Below are positions 36,101-44,862 of a stretch of 64,000 nt of DNA, piece by piece (positions within the stretch are counted from its first letter, which is position 1; the number at the start of each line of letters is the position of its first letter). Below the pieces are notes generated by a model that was given only the letters and a program-made list of their open reading frames with translations, did no database searches and had not been told where the DNA came from. The stretch lies in the NCBI RefSeq assembly GCF_001439635.1, contig NZ_LMBZ01000003.1, forward strand, positions 65,835-129,834, given 5' to 3'. Made by a program: the position numbers and the translations under genes. This stretch comes from Solibacillus cecembensis (GTDB lineage: Bacteria > Bacillota > Bacilli > Bacillales_A > Planococcaceae).

Positions 36101-36310
36101 ATGAACAAAAAATGGACGATCGATAAAATCCGTGAATATGTAGCAAAAAATTCAGAGAGTAAATTGCTTTCTACTGAATATCATGGATTCTCGCAAAAAT
36201 TATTATTTAAATGTTCTTGTGGACAAAATTTCGAAAAAACGTTTACAAAATTTAAAACTAATAATCAAAGAAAATGCGAAGTATGTGTACCACCTAGAGA
36301 ATCACGATAA
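36101..36310 (+). CDS. Small zinc-ribbon protein (phage/homing-endonuclease-associated type)
   Basis: A 69-residue protein with C-x-C (KCSCGQNFEKTF) and C-x-x-C (KCEVC) knuckles, preceded by SKLLSTEYHGFSQKLLFKC. This pattern is the zinc-ribbon repeat found in HNH/homing-endonuclease-like and phage proteins, where several copies often occur in tandem; here a single copy stands alone. AAGGATG precedes ATG 36101. It lies between the TerD cluster and the ATPase/TOPRIM pair and may be a DNA-binding accessory or a fragment of a mobile gene. Confidence 0.65.
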   Translation: MNKKWTIDKIREYVAKNSESKLLSTEYHGFSQKLLFKCSCGQNFEKTFTKFKTNNQRKCEVCVPPRESR

Positions 36311-36316
36311 AGTTAT

Positions 36317-36352
36317 AAAAGTTGCCGGAGTATTATTTCGGCAACTTTTTTC
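36317..36352 (+). terminator. Terminator of the zinc-ribbon gene
   Basis: AAAAGTTGCCG and CGGCAACTTTT form a perfect 11-bp stem followed by T residues. Confidence 0.88.
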
Positions 36353-36370
36353 ATTTAGGAAATATTCATC

Positions 36371-36406
36371 AAATCCACTATTTAATGCTATTAAAATGGT
36401 GGATTT
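36371..36406. repeat. Two-tier hairpin upstream of the ATPase/TOPRIM pair
   Basis: AAATCCAC (36371-36378) pairs with GTGGATTT (36399-36406), and inside it TTTAAT (36381-36386) pairs with ATTAAA (36390-36395) around a 3-nt loop. There is no T-run. It may be an operator or a small structured RNA in the leader of the defence-like genes. The rest of 36353-36591 shows nothing else. Confidence 0.4.
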
Positions 36407-36591
36407 TAGGTTTTCAGATATTTACTTTTTAAGATTAATTTCTTTACAAATATTAGCTAATTTCGAAATGATGTATATTCATTAAAATAAGGTAAATAGT
36501 ATAATTAAATATGGGTTTGGTGAATAAATCGTCATTTAATAAATTAATAAAGCTATATTCATGGTATTAAACAATAGATTGGGGAATGAAA

Positions 36592-37917
36592 ATGGGGAAG
36601 ATTATTCGTGTGAAAAGTGTTCGTATCCATCATTTAAAAAATGTAAAGAAAGGTGAATTTAATACAAATTCAGATTTCAGTAAATATGAAGCGGATGTTA
36701 TCGGGTTTTATGGTCAAAATGGCTCTGGTAAAACGGCCGTTGTCGAAGCGTTTAGTTTATTAAAAAACTTATTGAATTCTTATACATTACCAATGAATAA
36801 AGAAAAACTGATTTATTTTAAAGAACAGCATGTAGAACTACAATTTGAATTTTTAATTACAAATGAGCTGGGTGAGTATTTTGTTAAATATCACGCCATT
36901 TTGCAAGAAGGCATGGATAAGCTGAGCGTTTTAGGTGAAAATTTATATTATAAAGAAAATGCGAGTGGCAAGAGGTACAAGGAAATCATTTCGAAACATG
37001 AGCGAAGCATTTCATTTCGAAATAAAAAGATGGAATCATTTTCAGAAATGAATCGCGTCAATATGATGGTGGCGGACCGGATGGCTGAAGAAAATGCCAC
37101 TTCATTCGTATTTCGGAAAGAGTTGAAAGACGTATATGAGGCGTTCTTAAGTGAAGAAGAACAGGAAATCATCATCAATTTACGTCAAGATTTCAATCAA
37201 GATTTCCATGTTATTGATACGGTTCAATATGGCTTATTAGTAGCAAATTTGATTATGCCTTTTAGTATTCATCTTGAAAAATTAAGAGGAAATATTCCTT
37301 ATGAACTAAGGGATACAATGCTGTTATCTGAAGAAATGTTCGAGACAATCCAAAAGGTCATTGAGCAAACAAACGTTGTATTAAGGACGATTATTCCAGG
37401 GCTTTACGTAAAAGTTCGTAAAGTTAATATGGAAAAAATGAGTAACGGGAAAGATGGTATTCGGTTCGAATTTTTATCGGTAAAAGGTGAAATTGAGTTG
37501 CCCCTCCGTTGTGAATCACAAGGGGTACTGAAAATTATTTCCATATTAAGTACGTTAATTGCGGTATATAACAATCCAAATGCATGTGTGGTCATTGATG
37601 AATTGGATGCGGGGATTTTTGAATATTTATTAGGTGAGATGTTGGAAGTCATTAGTGAAAATGGCAAAGGGCAATTATTTTTCACGTCACATAATTTACG
37701 TATTTTAGAAGTGCTGCCGATTCAAAATTTATGGTTTACGACGCTAAATGAAGAACAGCGCTATTTACAATTAAAAGGTGTAAAAAAATTAAGCAATGCG
37801 CGAGATATATATTTGAGAGCTGTTCAATTAGGTGGGCAAGATGAGCCGATTTACAATGAAACAAATATGTATGACATCAAGAAGGCATTTAGGAAAGCAG
37901 GGAGGATAAATGACTAA
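36592..37917 (+). CDS. AAA15/OLD-like ABC-type ATPase of a putative defence module
   Basis: The 441-residue ATPase has a Walker A motif GQNGSGKT (41-48), an SMC/ABC-like split architecture with a long helical middle, a Walker B CVVIDELDAG with D336-E337, and a switch histidine H367 in FTSHNL. This is the AAA15/COG1106 type used by RloA, AbiL and PARIS AriA. ATG 36592 is chosen because GGGGA lies 6 nt upstream. Its 3' end overlaps the next gene by 8 nt, and the SD of that gene lies inside it, so the two are translated together. The likely role is a sensor or loader for the nuclease-like partner. Confidence 0.85.
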   Translation: MGKIIRVKSVRIHHLKNVKKGEFNTNSDFSKYEADVIGFYGQNGSGKTAVVEAFSLLKNLLNSYTLPMNKEKLIYFKEQHVELQFEFLITNELGEYFVKYHAILQEGMDKLSVLGENLYYKENASGKRYKEIISKHERSISFRNKKMESFSEMNRVNMMVADRMAEENATSFVFRKELKDVYEAFLSEEEQEIIINLRQDFNQDFHVIDTVQYGLLVANLIMPFSIHLEKLRGNIPYELRDTMLLSEEMFETIQKVIEQTNVVLRTIIPGLYVKVRKVNMEKMSNGKDGIRFEFLSVKGEIELPLRCESQGVLKIISILSTLIAVYNNPNACVVIDELDAGIFEYLLGEMLEVISENGKGQLFFTSHNLRILEVLPIQNLWFTTLNEEQRYLQLKGVKKLSNARDIYLRAVQLGGQDEPIYNETNMYDIKKAFRKAGRIND

Positions 37918-38629
37918 TGCTCAAAAGAAAGTAGTTATATTGTTAGTTGAAGGCGATACGGATGAGACGTTACTGATTGAACGATTAAGGCAATTGTTTA
38001 AAGATAAAGAAATCCGATTTGAGCCGTACAGAGGGGATATTTTTTATCAGATTGATCAAAAGGCAAAACCAATTAAAAAACTAATTGGCGATAAAGTAAA
38101 AGAAGTTTTAATTAAAAGAAGATTTAACTCATCGGACATATTAGTTGTGCTCCATATTTTAGATACGGATGGCTGTTTTGTAGGGCCAAACAATATTACG
38201 ATTGATACTGAGCAAAGTGGGTTAACAAAGTATTTGGAAGGATGCATTAGTGTCAGTTCTGAAACGCAAAAAGGGAAAATGGAAGAAAGAAATACTGTGA
38301 GGTCTCGAAATATCAAAATCATGAAATCGGCAGCGTATATTTCTACTTTTAGTTACCAACTTTATTATTTTTCAAGAAATTTAGAGCATGTATTATTTAA
38401 TGAAATGAATCCTGAAAAAGGTTCAAAGATGGAAAAGGTAGAGAATTTTTTAGATGATTTGACGATACCGGTTGAAGAATTTTTAAATCAATTTATGCCT
38501 GTCTCAAGAAGTGAAAGTTGCGAGGATACATATAAAGCAAGCTGGGATTTCATTTCTGAGGACATTAATTCATTAAAGCGAGCGACGAATGTACCGTTGA
38601 TTTTTGACCATTTGAATGGGTTGAGATGA
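37910..38629 (+). CDS. TOPRIM-like putative nuclease, partner of the ATPase
   Basis: This 239-residue protein begins with a beta strand leading to VEGDTDE (E14, D16, D18, E19) and has a second acidic motif DTDG (D85, D87), the spacing and context of a TOPRIM domain as found in OLD-family nucleases, RloB and DUF4435/AriB proteins. The C-terminal half is helical and unrecognised. It overlaps the ATPase gene by 8 nt, with GGGAGG just upstream of ATG 37910. A two-gene ATPase-plus-TOPRIM defence system is the best reading; the assignment to PARIS, AbiL or a new type is open. Confidence 0.75.
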   Translation: MTNAQKKVVILLVEGDTDETLLIERLRQLFKDKEIRFEPYRGDIFYQIDQKAKPIKKLIGDKVKEVLIKRRFNSSDILVVLHILDTDGCFVGPNNITIDTEQSGLTKYLEGCISVSSETQKGKMEERNTVRSRNIKIMKSAAYISTFSYQLYYFSRNLEHVLFNEMNPEKGSKMEKVENFLDDLTIPVEEFLNQFMPVSRSESCEDTYKASWDFISEDINSLKRATNVPLIFDHLNGLR

Positions 38630-38698
38630 GGCAAGGTGCGTAGTAGTTCAAGTGCCGGTCACCTAGATTGGAGTGTCCGGCAGTTAAAGGTCAATTAC

Positions 38699-39364
38699 TT
38701 ATGTATGGGAGATACGGGAAAAAAGATTCTTGAACTCTGACACGGAATCGATAATGTGTGTAGCACCCGCCTTTTCTAATTCTTGTCGGCTCCCATAGCC
38801 AAAGGTCACACCAATGGAAGGCATATCATTTTCGTTGGCACCAATAATATCATGTGATCGGTCGCCAATCATTACACATTGTGCAATATTCTCTAATTTT
38901 AATTGCTTAATGATTTCCTCAATTACTGCCCCTTTGGAAGTGCGTGTGCCATCTAATTCACTGCCCATAATACAATCAAAATAATGATGAAGTTTAAAAT
39001 GATGTAAAATTTGTTCGGCAAACACAGTAGGCTTGGAAGTAGCAATTGCTAATTGATAGCCTGCATTTTTCAGTTGATGTAACAGCTCTGGTATACCTTC
39101 ATAAACTTCATTTTCGTACATACCTTTTTCTATAAAACGTTGACGATAAAACTGGAGTGCTTCTTCAAGTTGTTGCTCGTTAAATTGGAAGATTTCTTTA
39201 AAAGTTACTTGCAGTGGGGGGCCGATAAAAGGGATTAAATTGTCCAAATTATTCTCCGTAATGTCCATTTTCCCCAAAGCATACTGCACACTTTTTGTAA
39301 TGCCCTCTTTTGGATCTGTTAATGTACCGTCTAAATCAAATAAAATGACTTCATAATTATTCAA
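38699..39364 (-). CDS. HAD-family phosphatase (phosphoglycolate phosphatase / 5'-nucleotidase-like)
   Basis: A 221-residue HAD hydrolase starting at TTG 39364, which lies 8 nt after GGAG; a longer frame to 39421 has no SD. Motif I is DLDGT with nucleophile D10 and acid/base D12, motif II is ATSK, motif III contains the conserved Lys in the TSKG region, and motif IV is GDRSHD. The cap is the four-helix C1 type. Substrate could be phosphoglycolate, a nucleotide or pyrophosphate. It is monocistronic. Confidence 0.85.
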   Translation of the reverse strand: MNNYEVILFDLDGTLTDPKEGITKSVQYALGKMDITENNLDNLIPFIGPPLQVTFKEIFQFNEQQLEEALQFYRQRFIEKGMYENEVYEGIPELLHQLKNAGYQLAIATSKPTVFAEQILHHFKLHHYFDCIMGSELDGTRTSKGAVIEEIIKQLKLENIAQCVMIGDRSHDIIGANENDMPSIGVTFGYGSRQELEKAGATHIIDSVSEFKNLFSRISHT

Positions 39365-39441
39365 AGTATCCACTCCTTTTTCATAATTTCGGATGAATTT
39401 TTGAAATGCTAATTTTCTCAATTGTGAGCACTAGAAACAAA

Positions 39442-39484
39442 AAACTGAGCTGACTAGATTTTTACTAGTAGCTCAGTTTTTTTA
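39442..39484 (-). terminator. Terminator between the SDR and HAD genes
   Basis: AAACTGAGCT and AGCTCAGTTT form a perfect stem with an inner CTAG/CTAG pairing. Read on the minus strand it ends the SDR transcript; T-runs flank it on both strands. Confidence 0.8.
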
Positions 39485-39487
39485 TGA

Positions 39488-40213
39488 TCAAAACGGATTC
39501 GTCGTAATCATTGTTGCATTTTTTAAATAAACGCGTTTGTTTAGTTTTAGCTGGGAAACGATTAGCTCAGCCATATCTTCCGCTTGCATTAATCGTTCTG
39601 CTTTTGTCTCGTCGATTAAATTCATATCACGTGCTAAGTCTGTTACAACTGTGCTCGGCGTAAGTGCTGTTACACGGATGTTGTTGCGACGAACTTCTTG
39701 TGCTAGTGATTCTGTAAAGCCGATAACCGCGAATTTTGACGCGCTGTATGCACTTGAAGTAGCTGCGCCGCCAAGACCTGCTGTTGATGAAATATTAATA
39801 ATATCGCCACCGTTTTTCTCGATCAGCTGTGGTAAAACGGTACGTGTCACATTGTATGTACCGAATAAATTCACATCCACGATTTCTTTCCATTCTGCAG
39901 GATCCATGTCTAGCACGCTAGCGAAATTACCGATACCCGCATTGTTAATTAAAATATCAGCCGTACCAAGTTGCTCAGTTAAAGAAGCAATCGCTGTTTC
40001 CACTTCTGCTAAATTCGCAACGTTTGCACTCGCGTAAGCTGTGTTAACTCCAAGCTCTTTTAATTCAGCTGCAACCGTTTGTAATGTTGCTTCGTTACGA
40101 GCGATTAAGCCGATGTGCACCCCTTCATTCGCAAGTGCGATTGCTGTTGCTTTCCCGATACCTCGTGCTGCACCTGTAATAAAGGCGATTTTTCCTTGTA
40201 AAGCCTGTGCCAT
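39488..40213 (-). CDS. Short-chain dehydrogenase/reductase, FabG-like
   Basis: This 241-residue enzyme resembles 3-oxoacyl-ACP reductases: TGAARGIG cofactor motif near the start, NNAGIGNF, catalytic Ser in NISST and Y-x-x-x-K in YSASK. A basic residue following strand 2 (IARNE) suggests NADP(H). ATG 40213 is chosen because GGAG lies 9 nt upstream. It stands outside any fatty-acid synthesis cluster, so the natural substrate is uncertain. Confidence 0.88.
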   Translation of the reverse strand: MAQALQGKIAFITGAARGIGKATAIALANEGVHIGLIARNEATLQTVAAELKELGVNTAYASANVANLAEVETAIASLTEQLGTADILINNAGIGNFASVLDMDPAEWKEIVDVNLFGTYNVTRTVLPQLIEKNGGDIINISSTAGLGGAATSSAYSASKFAVIGFTESLAQEVRRNNIRVTALTPSTVVTDLARDMNLIDETKAERLMQAEDMAELIVSQLKLNKRVYLKNATMITTNPF

Positions 40214-40356
40214 TAAGAACAACTCCTTGTTTTGTTAGAATAGTTATATGATAGCATGTTTACACACTTTTGCCTGTTATTTGCACACGCGATAATCGGT
40301 AATTGTTTATGTTATGATTATTAAAACAGCATTCCCTAGCTAGAAGGAGCGAGGAC

Positions 40357-43300
40357 ATGGACATTAAAATCAATCAAAAAATTATTAAAGAAATGTGCGG
40401 AACTGTCTCCTTCAAAAGAGGAGAGGCATTTTTCCGAGCGGGTAAAGTAAATATACAAGAACAACATATAGATATGTGCATCGCAACTGTACAAGGAGCA
40501 GAAGTTTTTCATGTCACAATAGAAAAAGACGAGCAAGAACATATTCAGTCTTCTTGTAGCTGTCCAACACTTGCAGGGTTTGATATGAGTTGTCAACATG
40601 TGGCGGCTGTTTTAATTGCCCTTCATGAGCAGCAACAACTAGGGCGTTCTTCGGATGGAAATGAGCTATCAGCAGGATTCATGACGCTCTTTCAACAGAA
40701 ACGAGCCCGAAAAAGTCGCCACCAGCTTCATTTTGAAAAAAGACAAGTATTAGATATTCAGTTTTTATTGAAGCCTTTTGCGATTGGGCAAGGGCAATAT
40801 TTATTTAGTATCGAGCTTTTAATCGCAAACATGAAGATCACATCGATTCGCGATTTTCTCCAGCAAGTGAGCAGTGGGAAACCTTGTATCGTAACATCTG
40901 ACTTCATCTTTAATCCAAATGAACATTGCTTTGTTAATGAAGTAGACGCGGTGCTGCATCAATTAATTCGTGTTGCACGTGATGAACAAATGTTTATCGA
41001 GACGCTACCACATAAGGCGAGCAGCAATAGAGCGGGTTTACTTATTCCTCCATCTACGTGGAAAGGGCTTTTATCCTTACTTACCGAAACGTCCGAAGTA
41101 TATCTTGAACAGTACGAACACATCAAACAGCCATTACGTCTAGCAGAGGGAGTACCGCCACTACAATTCCGAGTGGAAGAACAAGGGAATCACTATCAAT
41201 TGCAAATAGCGGGATTTGATAAAATGACATTGTTCAGTGCGTATCAATGTGTCGTTGGTAATGGCTGTATGTATCAATTAGCAGAACAGGAATGCGAACG
41301 TTTAACGGAATTGCAGCAAATGCTTGTCGAGCCAAGTACGAGCGTTGTACCGATTCCGCATGATCAAATGGATCAGTTTTTGATAACGGTCATTCCGGGT
41401 TTACGCAAATTGGGTCATGTCACATTAAGTGAACAGTTGACGAAGCAAATGATGACAACACCGCTCGTTGCAAAACTTTATTTAGATCGTCTGAGAAATC
41501 GATTGTTGGCGGGGCTAGAATTTCATTATGATCATGTCATTATTCAACCGTTGGAAAGTCCGGATGACATCATCGATTTGGCGGTTATACGAGATGAACA
41601 AAAGGAACGGGAAATTCTTGAGCTAATGGATGAAAGCGGCTTTACGAAAACAGATGGCGGCTATTTTATGCAAAATGAAGAGTTGGAATATGCCTTTTTA
41701 TATCATGTCATGCCAGAACTTCAAAAACGTACGCAAATTTATGCGACTACTGCTGTGAGAAATCGACTCGTCAAAACATCGACCTTTCCGAAAATCGTTG
41801 TCAAAGTAAAACAGGAACGAACGAATTGGCTCGAATTTAAATTTGAGATGGATGGTATTACGAATAAAGAAATAAAAAGCCTTTTACAAGCGCTTGAAGT
41901 GAAGCAAAAATATTATCGATTGCCGAACGATTTTTTGCTTTCACTTGAAACGAAGGAAATGGAAGAGATTCGCCGATTCCTGCTAGCGGGTCCGGTACAG
42001 GATGACCAATATGAAGCTACATTAGCTATGCCGATTTTAGAAAGCCTGAAATTTTTAGAAATGATCGATGGAAGTGATGTATTTACACCAGAACAATCAT
42101 TCCGAAAGTTCCTTGGGCAATTAATGCAGCCAGAGTTATTGAATTTTGAAGTGCCACCTAGTTTGGAGAATGTTTTAAGAGGCTATCAAAAGCAAGGGTT
42201 TAACTGGATGAAGCAGTTGGCAAGCTACGGATTTGGCGGGGTTTTGGCAGATGATATGGGACTTGGAAAAACGGTGCAAAGTATTGCGTTCATCGTTTCA
42301 GAATTACCGTCAATTCGCGCTACCAAGCAGCCTGTTTTAATTGTGTGCCCGTCGTCGTTAACGTATAACTGGCTCCGTGAAATGATGAAATTTGCGCCTG
42401 AGTTGCAAGTGCTTGTAATCGATGGTGATCAAGCGGCACGTAAAGCATTGCAAAAGGATTCCGCCGAATTGGATGTCCTCATTACTTCCTATCCATTGTT
42501 GCGTCGTGACTTAGCGTGGTATGAGAAGCAAACATTCCACACCGTTTTCTTTGATGAGGCACAGGCGTTTAAAAATCCAATGACCCAAACCGCACGAGCT
42601 GTTAAAAAGATTCAAGCGGTTAATCGTTTTGGCTTAACGGGAACACCTGTCGAAAATAATCAGGAGGAATTATGGTCGTTGTATCATGTGATTTTCCCAC
42701 AATTATTTCAAGGCTTAGAGGCGTATAGTTACCTATCAAGAAAAGATATTGCGCGGAGAGTCCGTCCTTTTTTATTACGCCGACTAAAAGAAGATGTGCT
42801 TGTAGAATTGCCTACTAAAAATGAACTTTTGGAATCCTCAGAGCTGTTAGATGAACAAAAGCAATTGTATGCAGCGTATTTAGCAAAACTGCGAGAAGAT
42901 ACATTTAAACATCTCGACAAAGATACCTTCAAGAAAAATAAAATTCGAATTTTAGCAGGGATAACAAGATTGCGCCAAATTTGTTGTCACCCTGGCTTAT
43001 TTGTTGAAGGATACAAAGGTGGTTCAGCAAAATTTGAGCAGCTACTTCAAATTCTTGAGGAGTCCAAACATTCGGGGAGAAGAGTGTTGATTTTCTCACA
43101 ATTTACAAAAATGCTGGAGTTAATTGGACGAGAGCTGACACGCCAAAATGAAACGTATTTTTACTTGGATGGTCAAACACCTTCAGAAGAACGCGTCCAA
43201 CTATGCGACCGATTTAATGAAGGGGAGCGCGATGTGTTTTTAATTTCTTTAAAAGCAGGTGGAACTGGGCTGAATTTAACCGGTGCAGACACAGTGATTT

Positions 43301-43536
43301 TATATGACTTGTGGTGGAATCCAGCAGTTGAGGAACAAGCAGCAAGTCGTGCCCATCGAATGGGACAAAAAAACACGGTGCAAGTTATTAAGCTCATTGC
43401 ACGCGGCACAATTGAAGAAAAAATGAACGCGCTTCAAGACAGAAAGCGACATCTCATTGCAGATATTATTGATTTTGAAGGTAATACAACGACTACTTTA
43501 ACAGAAGATGATATTCGCGAGATATTGATGATGTAA
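40357..43536 (+). CDS. SWI2/SNF2-family helicase with N-terminal SWIM zinc finger
   Basis: The 1059-residue protein starts with a SWIM finger (CSC...CQH at about residues 67-82), a long SNF2-associated region, and a C-terminal Snf2 motor: motif I DDMGLGKT (632-639), motif II DEAQ (733-736), LTGTPVENN (III), and helicase-C motifs with AGGTGLNLTGAD and ASRAHRMGQ. It uses ATP to translocate on duplex DNA, displacing proteins or RNA polymerase. It is like B. subtilis YwqA. SD AAGGAG precedes ATG 40357. It is not inside a restriction or DISARM-like cluster here, so a general role is likely. Confidence 0.92.
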   Translation: MDIKINQKIIKEMCGTVSFKRGEAFFRAGKVNIQEQHIDMCIATVQGAEVFHVTIEKDEQEHIQSSCSCPTLAGFDMSCQHVAAVLIALHEQQQLGRSSDGNELSAGFMTLFQQKRARKSRHQLHFEKRQVLDIQFLLKPFAIGQGQYLFSIELLIANMKITSIRDFLQQVSSGKPCIVTSDFIFNPNEHCFVNEVDAVLHQLIRVARDEQMFIETLPHKASSNRAGLLIPPSTWKGLLSLLTETSEVYLEQYEHIKQPLRLAEGVPPLQFRVEEQGNHYQLQIAGFDKMTLFSAYQCVVGNGCMYQLAEQECERLTELQQMLVEPSTSVVPIPHDQMDQFLITVIPGLRKLGHVTLSEQLTKQMMTTPLVAKLYLDRLRNRLLAGLEFHYDHVIIQPLESPDDIIDLAVIRDEQKEREILELMDESGFTKTDGGYFMQNEELEYAFLYHVMPELQKRTQIYATTAVRNRLVKTSTFPKIVVKVKQERTNWLEFKFEMDGITNKEIKSLLQALEVKQKYYRLPNDFLLSLETKEMEEIRRFLLAGPVQDDQYEATLAMPILESLKFLEMIDGSDVFTPEQSFRKFLGQLMQPELLNFEVPPSLENVLRGYQKQGFNWMKQLASYGFGGVLADDMGLGKTVQSIAFIVSELPSIRATKQPVLIVCPSSLTYNWLREMMKFAPELQVLVIDGDQAARKALQKDSAELDVLITSYPLLRRDLAWYEKQTFHTVFFDEAQAFKNPMTQTARAVKKIQAVNRFGLTGTPVENNQEELWSLYHVIFPQLFQGLEAYSYLSRKDIARRVRPFLLRRLKEDVLVELPTKNELLESSELLDEQKQLYAAYLAKLREDTFKHLDKDTFKKNKIRILAGITRLRQICCHPGLFVEGYKGGSAKFEQLLQILEESKHSGRRVLIFSQFTKMLELIGRELTRQNETYFYLDGQTPSEERVQLCDRFNEGERDVFLISLKAGGTGLNLTGADTVILYDLWWNPAVEEQAASRAHRMGQKNTVQVIKLIARGTIEEKMNALQDRKRHLIADIIDFEGNTTTTLTEDDIREILMM

Positions 43537-43667
43537 CATTTTCAATTAAAAGTGGGAAGCATTATGCCATATTTTCCTGTATGAAGGAATAGTATAGGTT
43601 TAGGGGCATTGTAGCAGGGAGTTTGATGAGCCAGTATAAGTAAAATGAGCGGTGGGAGTGAATCAAA

Positions 43668-44558
43668 TTGCGCAGTTGGCAAAGTTTTTTATTCGAAAAA
43701 TTTTTACTCATGCGGGGATCAAAAAAGAAGTTCATTAATTTACAGCTGATGGATCAGTTTATTGCGGAAAAGTATAATGCACTTCCATACGAGTTGGATA
43801 AAAAGTTTCAAGAAAAGCATGAAATTAATCAGCTCGATTTGAATGGGATGACGTATTATGTAGTCAACGGGCAAATTAATCCAAAGAAAGTGATTTTTTA
43901 TTTTCATGGAGGGGCCTATATTAATGATCCTTTAATTTTCCATTGGCGCCATTTAGTGAAGCTTGCAGAGAAAACGAACTATACAATTGTCGTACCTATT
44001 TATCCGAAGCTACCCCGATTTACATATGTCGATGCATTTACTGCAATCCATGCATTATATGATAAATTGCTCAAACAATATGATGCGCCATTTATCTTTA
44101 TGGGAGATTCTGCTGGTGGTGGGCTTGCTTTAGCACTTGCACAAGATGTCAAATTGCACAAAAAAAAGCAGCCGGCGCATGTTGTATTATATTCGCCATG
44201 GTTAGATGTATCAGGATTGAACCCTGAGTATAAAGAAATTGAAAAAATCGATCCAATGCTTGGGCTAGCTGGTGCGCAAAAGTTGGGGAAACTTTGGGCA
44301 GGACCGAGTGATATAATGAACAATTTAATTAGTCCACTGCATGGCCCAATTGATGGGATAGGGAAGATTGCACTCTTTGTAGGATCTTCTGAAATGCTCA
44401 TAGTGGATGCCAGAATGTTTTTAGAAAAGGCAAAAAAAGAAGATGTGGGAATTTTATACTTCGAATATCCGAAAATGAATCACGTTTTTCCAGTATTTCC
44501 TATACCAGAGGCAAGTCGAGCTTTAAATACGGTAGTATCAATTATTACGGAGGATTAA
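43668..44558 (+). CDS. Hormone-sensitive-lipase-type alpha/beta hydrolase (esterase)
   Basis: The 296-residue enzyme starts at TTG 43668, preceded by GGGAG. It has the HSL/type IV esterase signatures: HGGAY (H80-G82, oxyanion), GDSAGGG with nucleophile S148, an acid near the SSEMLIVDA segment and histidine in NHVF. No signal peptide is present. Such enzymes cleave short acyl esters. It is monocistronic and ends at a terminator. Confidence 0.88.
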   Translation: MRSWQSFLFEKFLLMRGSKKKFINLQLMDQFIAEKYNALPYELDKKFQEKHEINQLDLNGMTYYVVNGQINPKKVIFYFHGGAYINDPLIFHWRHLVKLAEKTNYTIVVPIYPKLPRFTYVDAFTAIHALYDKLLKQYDAPFIFMGDSAGGGLALALAQDVKLHKKKQPAHVVLYSPWLDVSGLNPEYKEIEKIDPMLGLAGAQKLGKLWAGPSDIMNNLISPLHGPIDGIGKIALFVGSSEMLIVDARMFLEKAKKEDVGILYFEYPKMNHVFPVFPIPEASRALNTVVSIITED

Positions 44559-44592
44559 AAAAAGCACAATGAACCAGTTTCATTGTGCTTTC
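44559..44592 (+). terminator. Terminator of the esterase gene
   Basis: AAAGCACAATGAA and TTCATTGTGCTTT form a perfect stem with a 5-nt loop; it also faces the convergent small membrane-protein gene. Confidence 0.85.
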
Positions 44593-44595
44593 TGC

Positions 44596-44799
44596 TTAAC
44601 TATTTTTTTGCTTATCTTTTTTGATTTCTTTGTATAGATGGACAATCAATAAAATGATTCCAATCGTACATAACAATATACTTGAGATGAAGATAGCTCC
44701 CCACACCCAAATATTTAAATTGACGGTTACAAATACAGAAAGTGCTAGTAAAAGAATTCCGATTAGTAAAAAGAAGTAGCCACGTTTATAAAGCGACAA
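44596..44799 (-). CDS. Small two-helix membrane protein
   Basis: This 67-residue protein has two transmembrane helices (about residues 7-28 and 32-53) and a Lys-rich cytoplasmic tail. The start is TTG 44799, 7 nt after GGGAGGG, so the SD is strong. It follows the giant kinase gene in the same direction with 63 nt between and could be read through from it. No function is known. Confidence 0.6.
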   Translation of the reverse strand: MSLYKRGYFFLLIGILLLALSVFVTVNLNIWVWGAIFISSILLCTIGIILLIVHLYKEIKKDKQKNS

Positions 44800-44862
44800 T
44801 GGTTTTCCCTCCCTAGAAAGTAAAGATACTCTACTAAAATAACACAGTCGGACGGTTTGAAT

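Noticed and set aside
32106..38629. The ter cluster plus ATPase/TOPRIM pair as a prophage or integrated element
   Set aside because: No integrase, capsid, terminase or tail genes and no attachment-site repeats were found; base composition matches the neighbours.
38653..38682. TGCCGG/CCGGCA hairpin after the TOPRIM-like gene as a terminator
   Set aside because: The stem is only 6 bp with a long loop and no T-run follows, so terminator function is not supported.
39537..40037. 166-codon plus-strand frame across the FabG-like SDR gene
   Set aside because: It is antisense to intact SDR motifs; its composition mirrors the complementary strand and no SD precedes it.
44000..44401. 133-codon minus-strand frame inside the esterase gene
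   Set aside because: It overlaps the catalytic GDSAGGG region antisense and has no SD.
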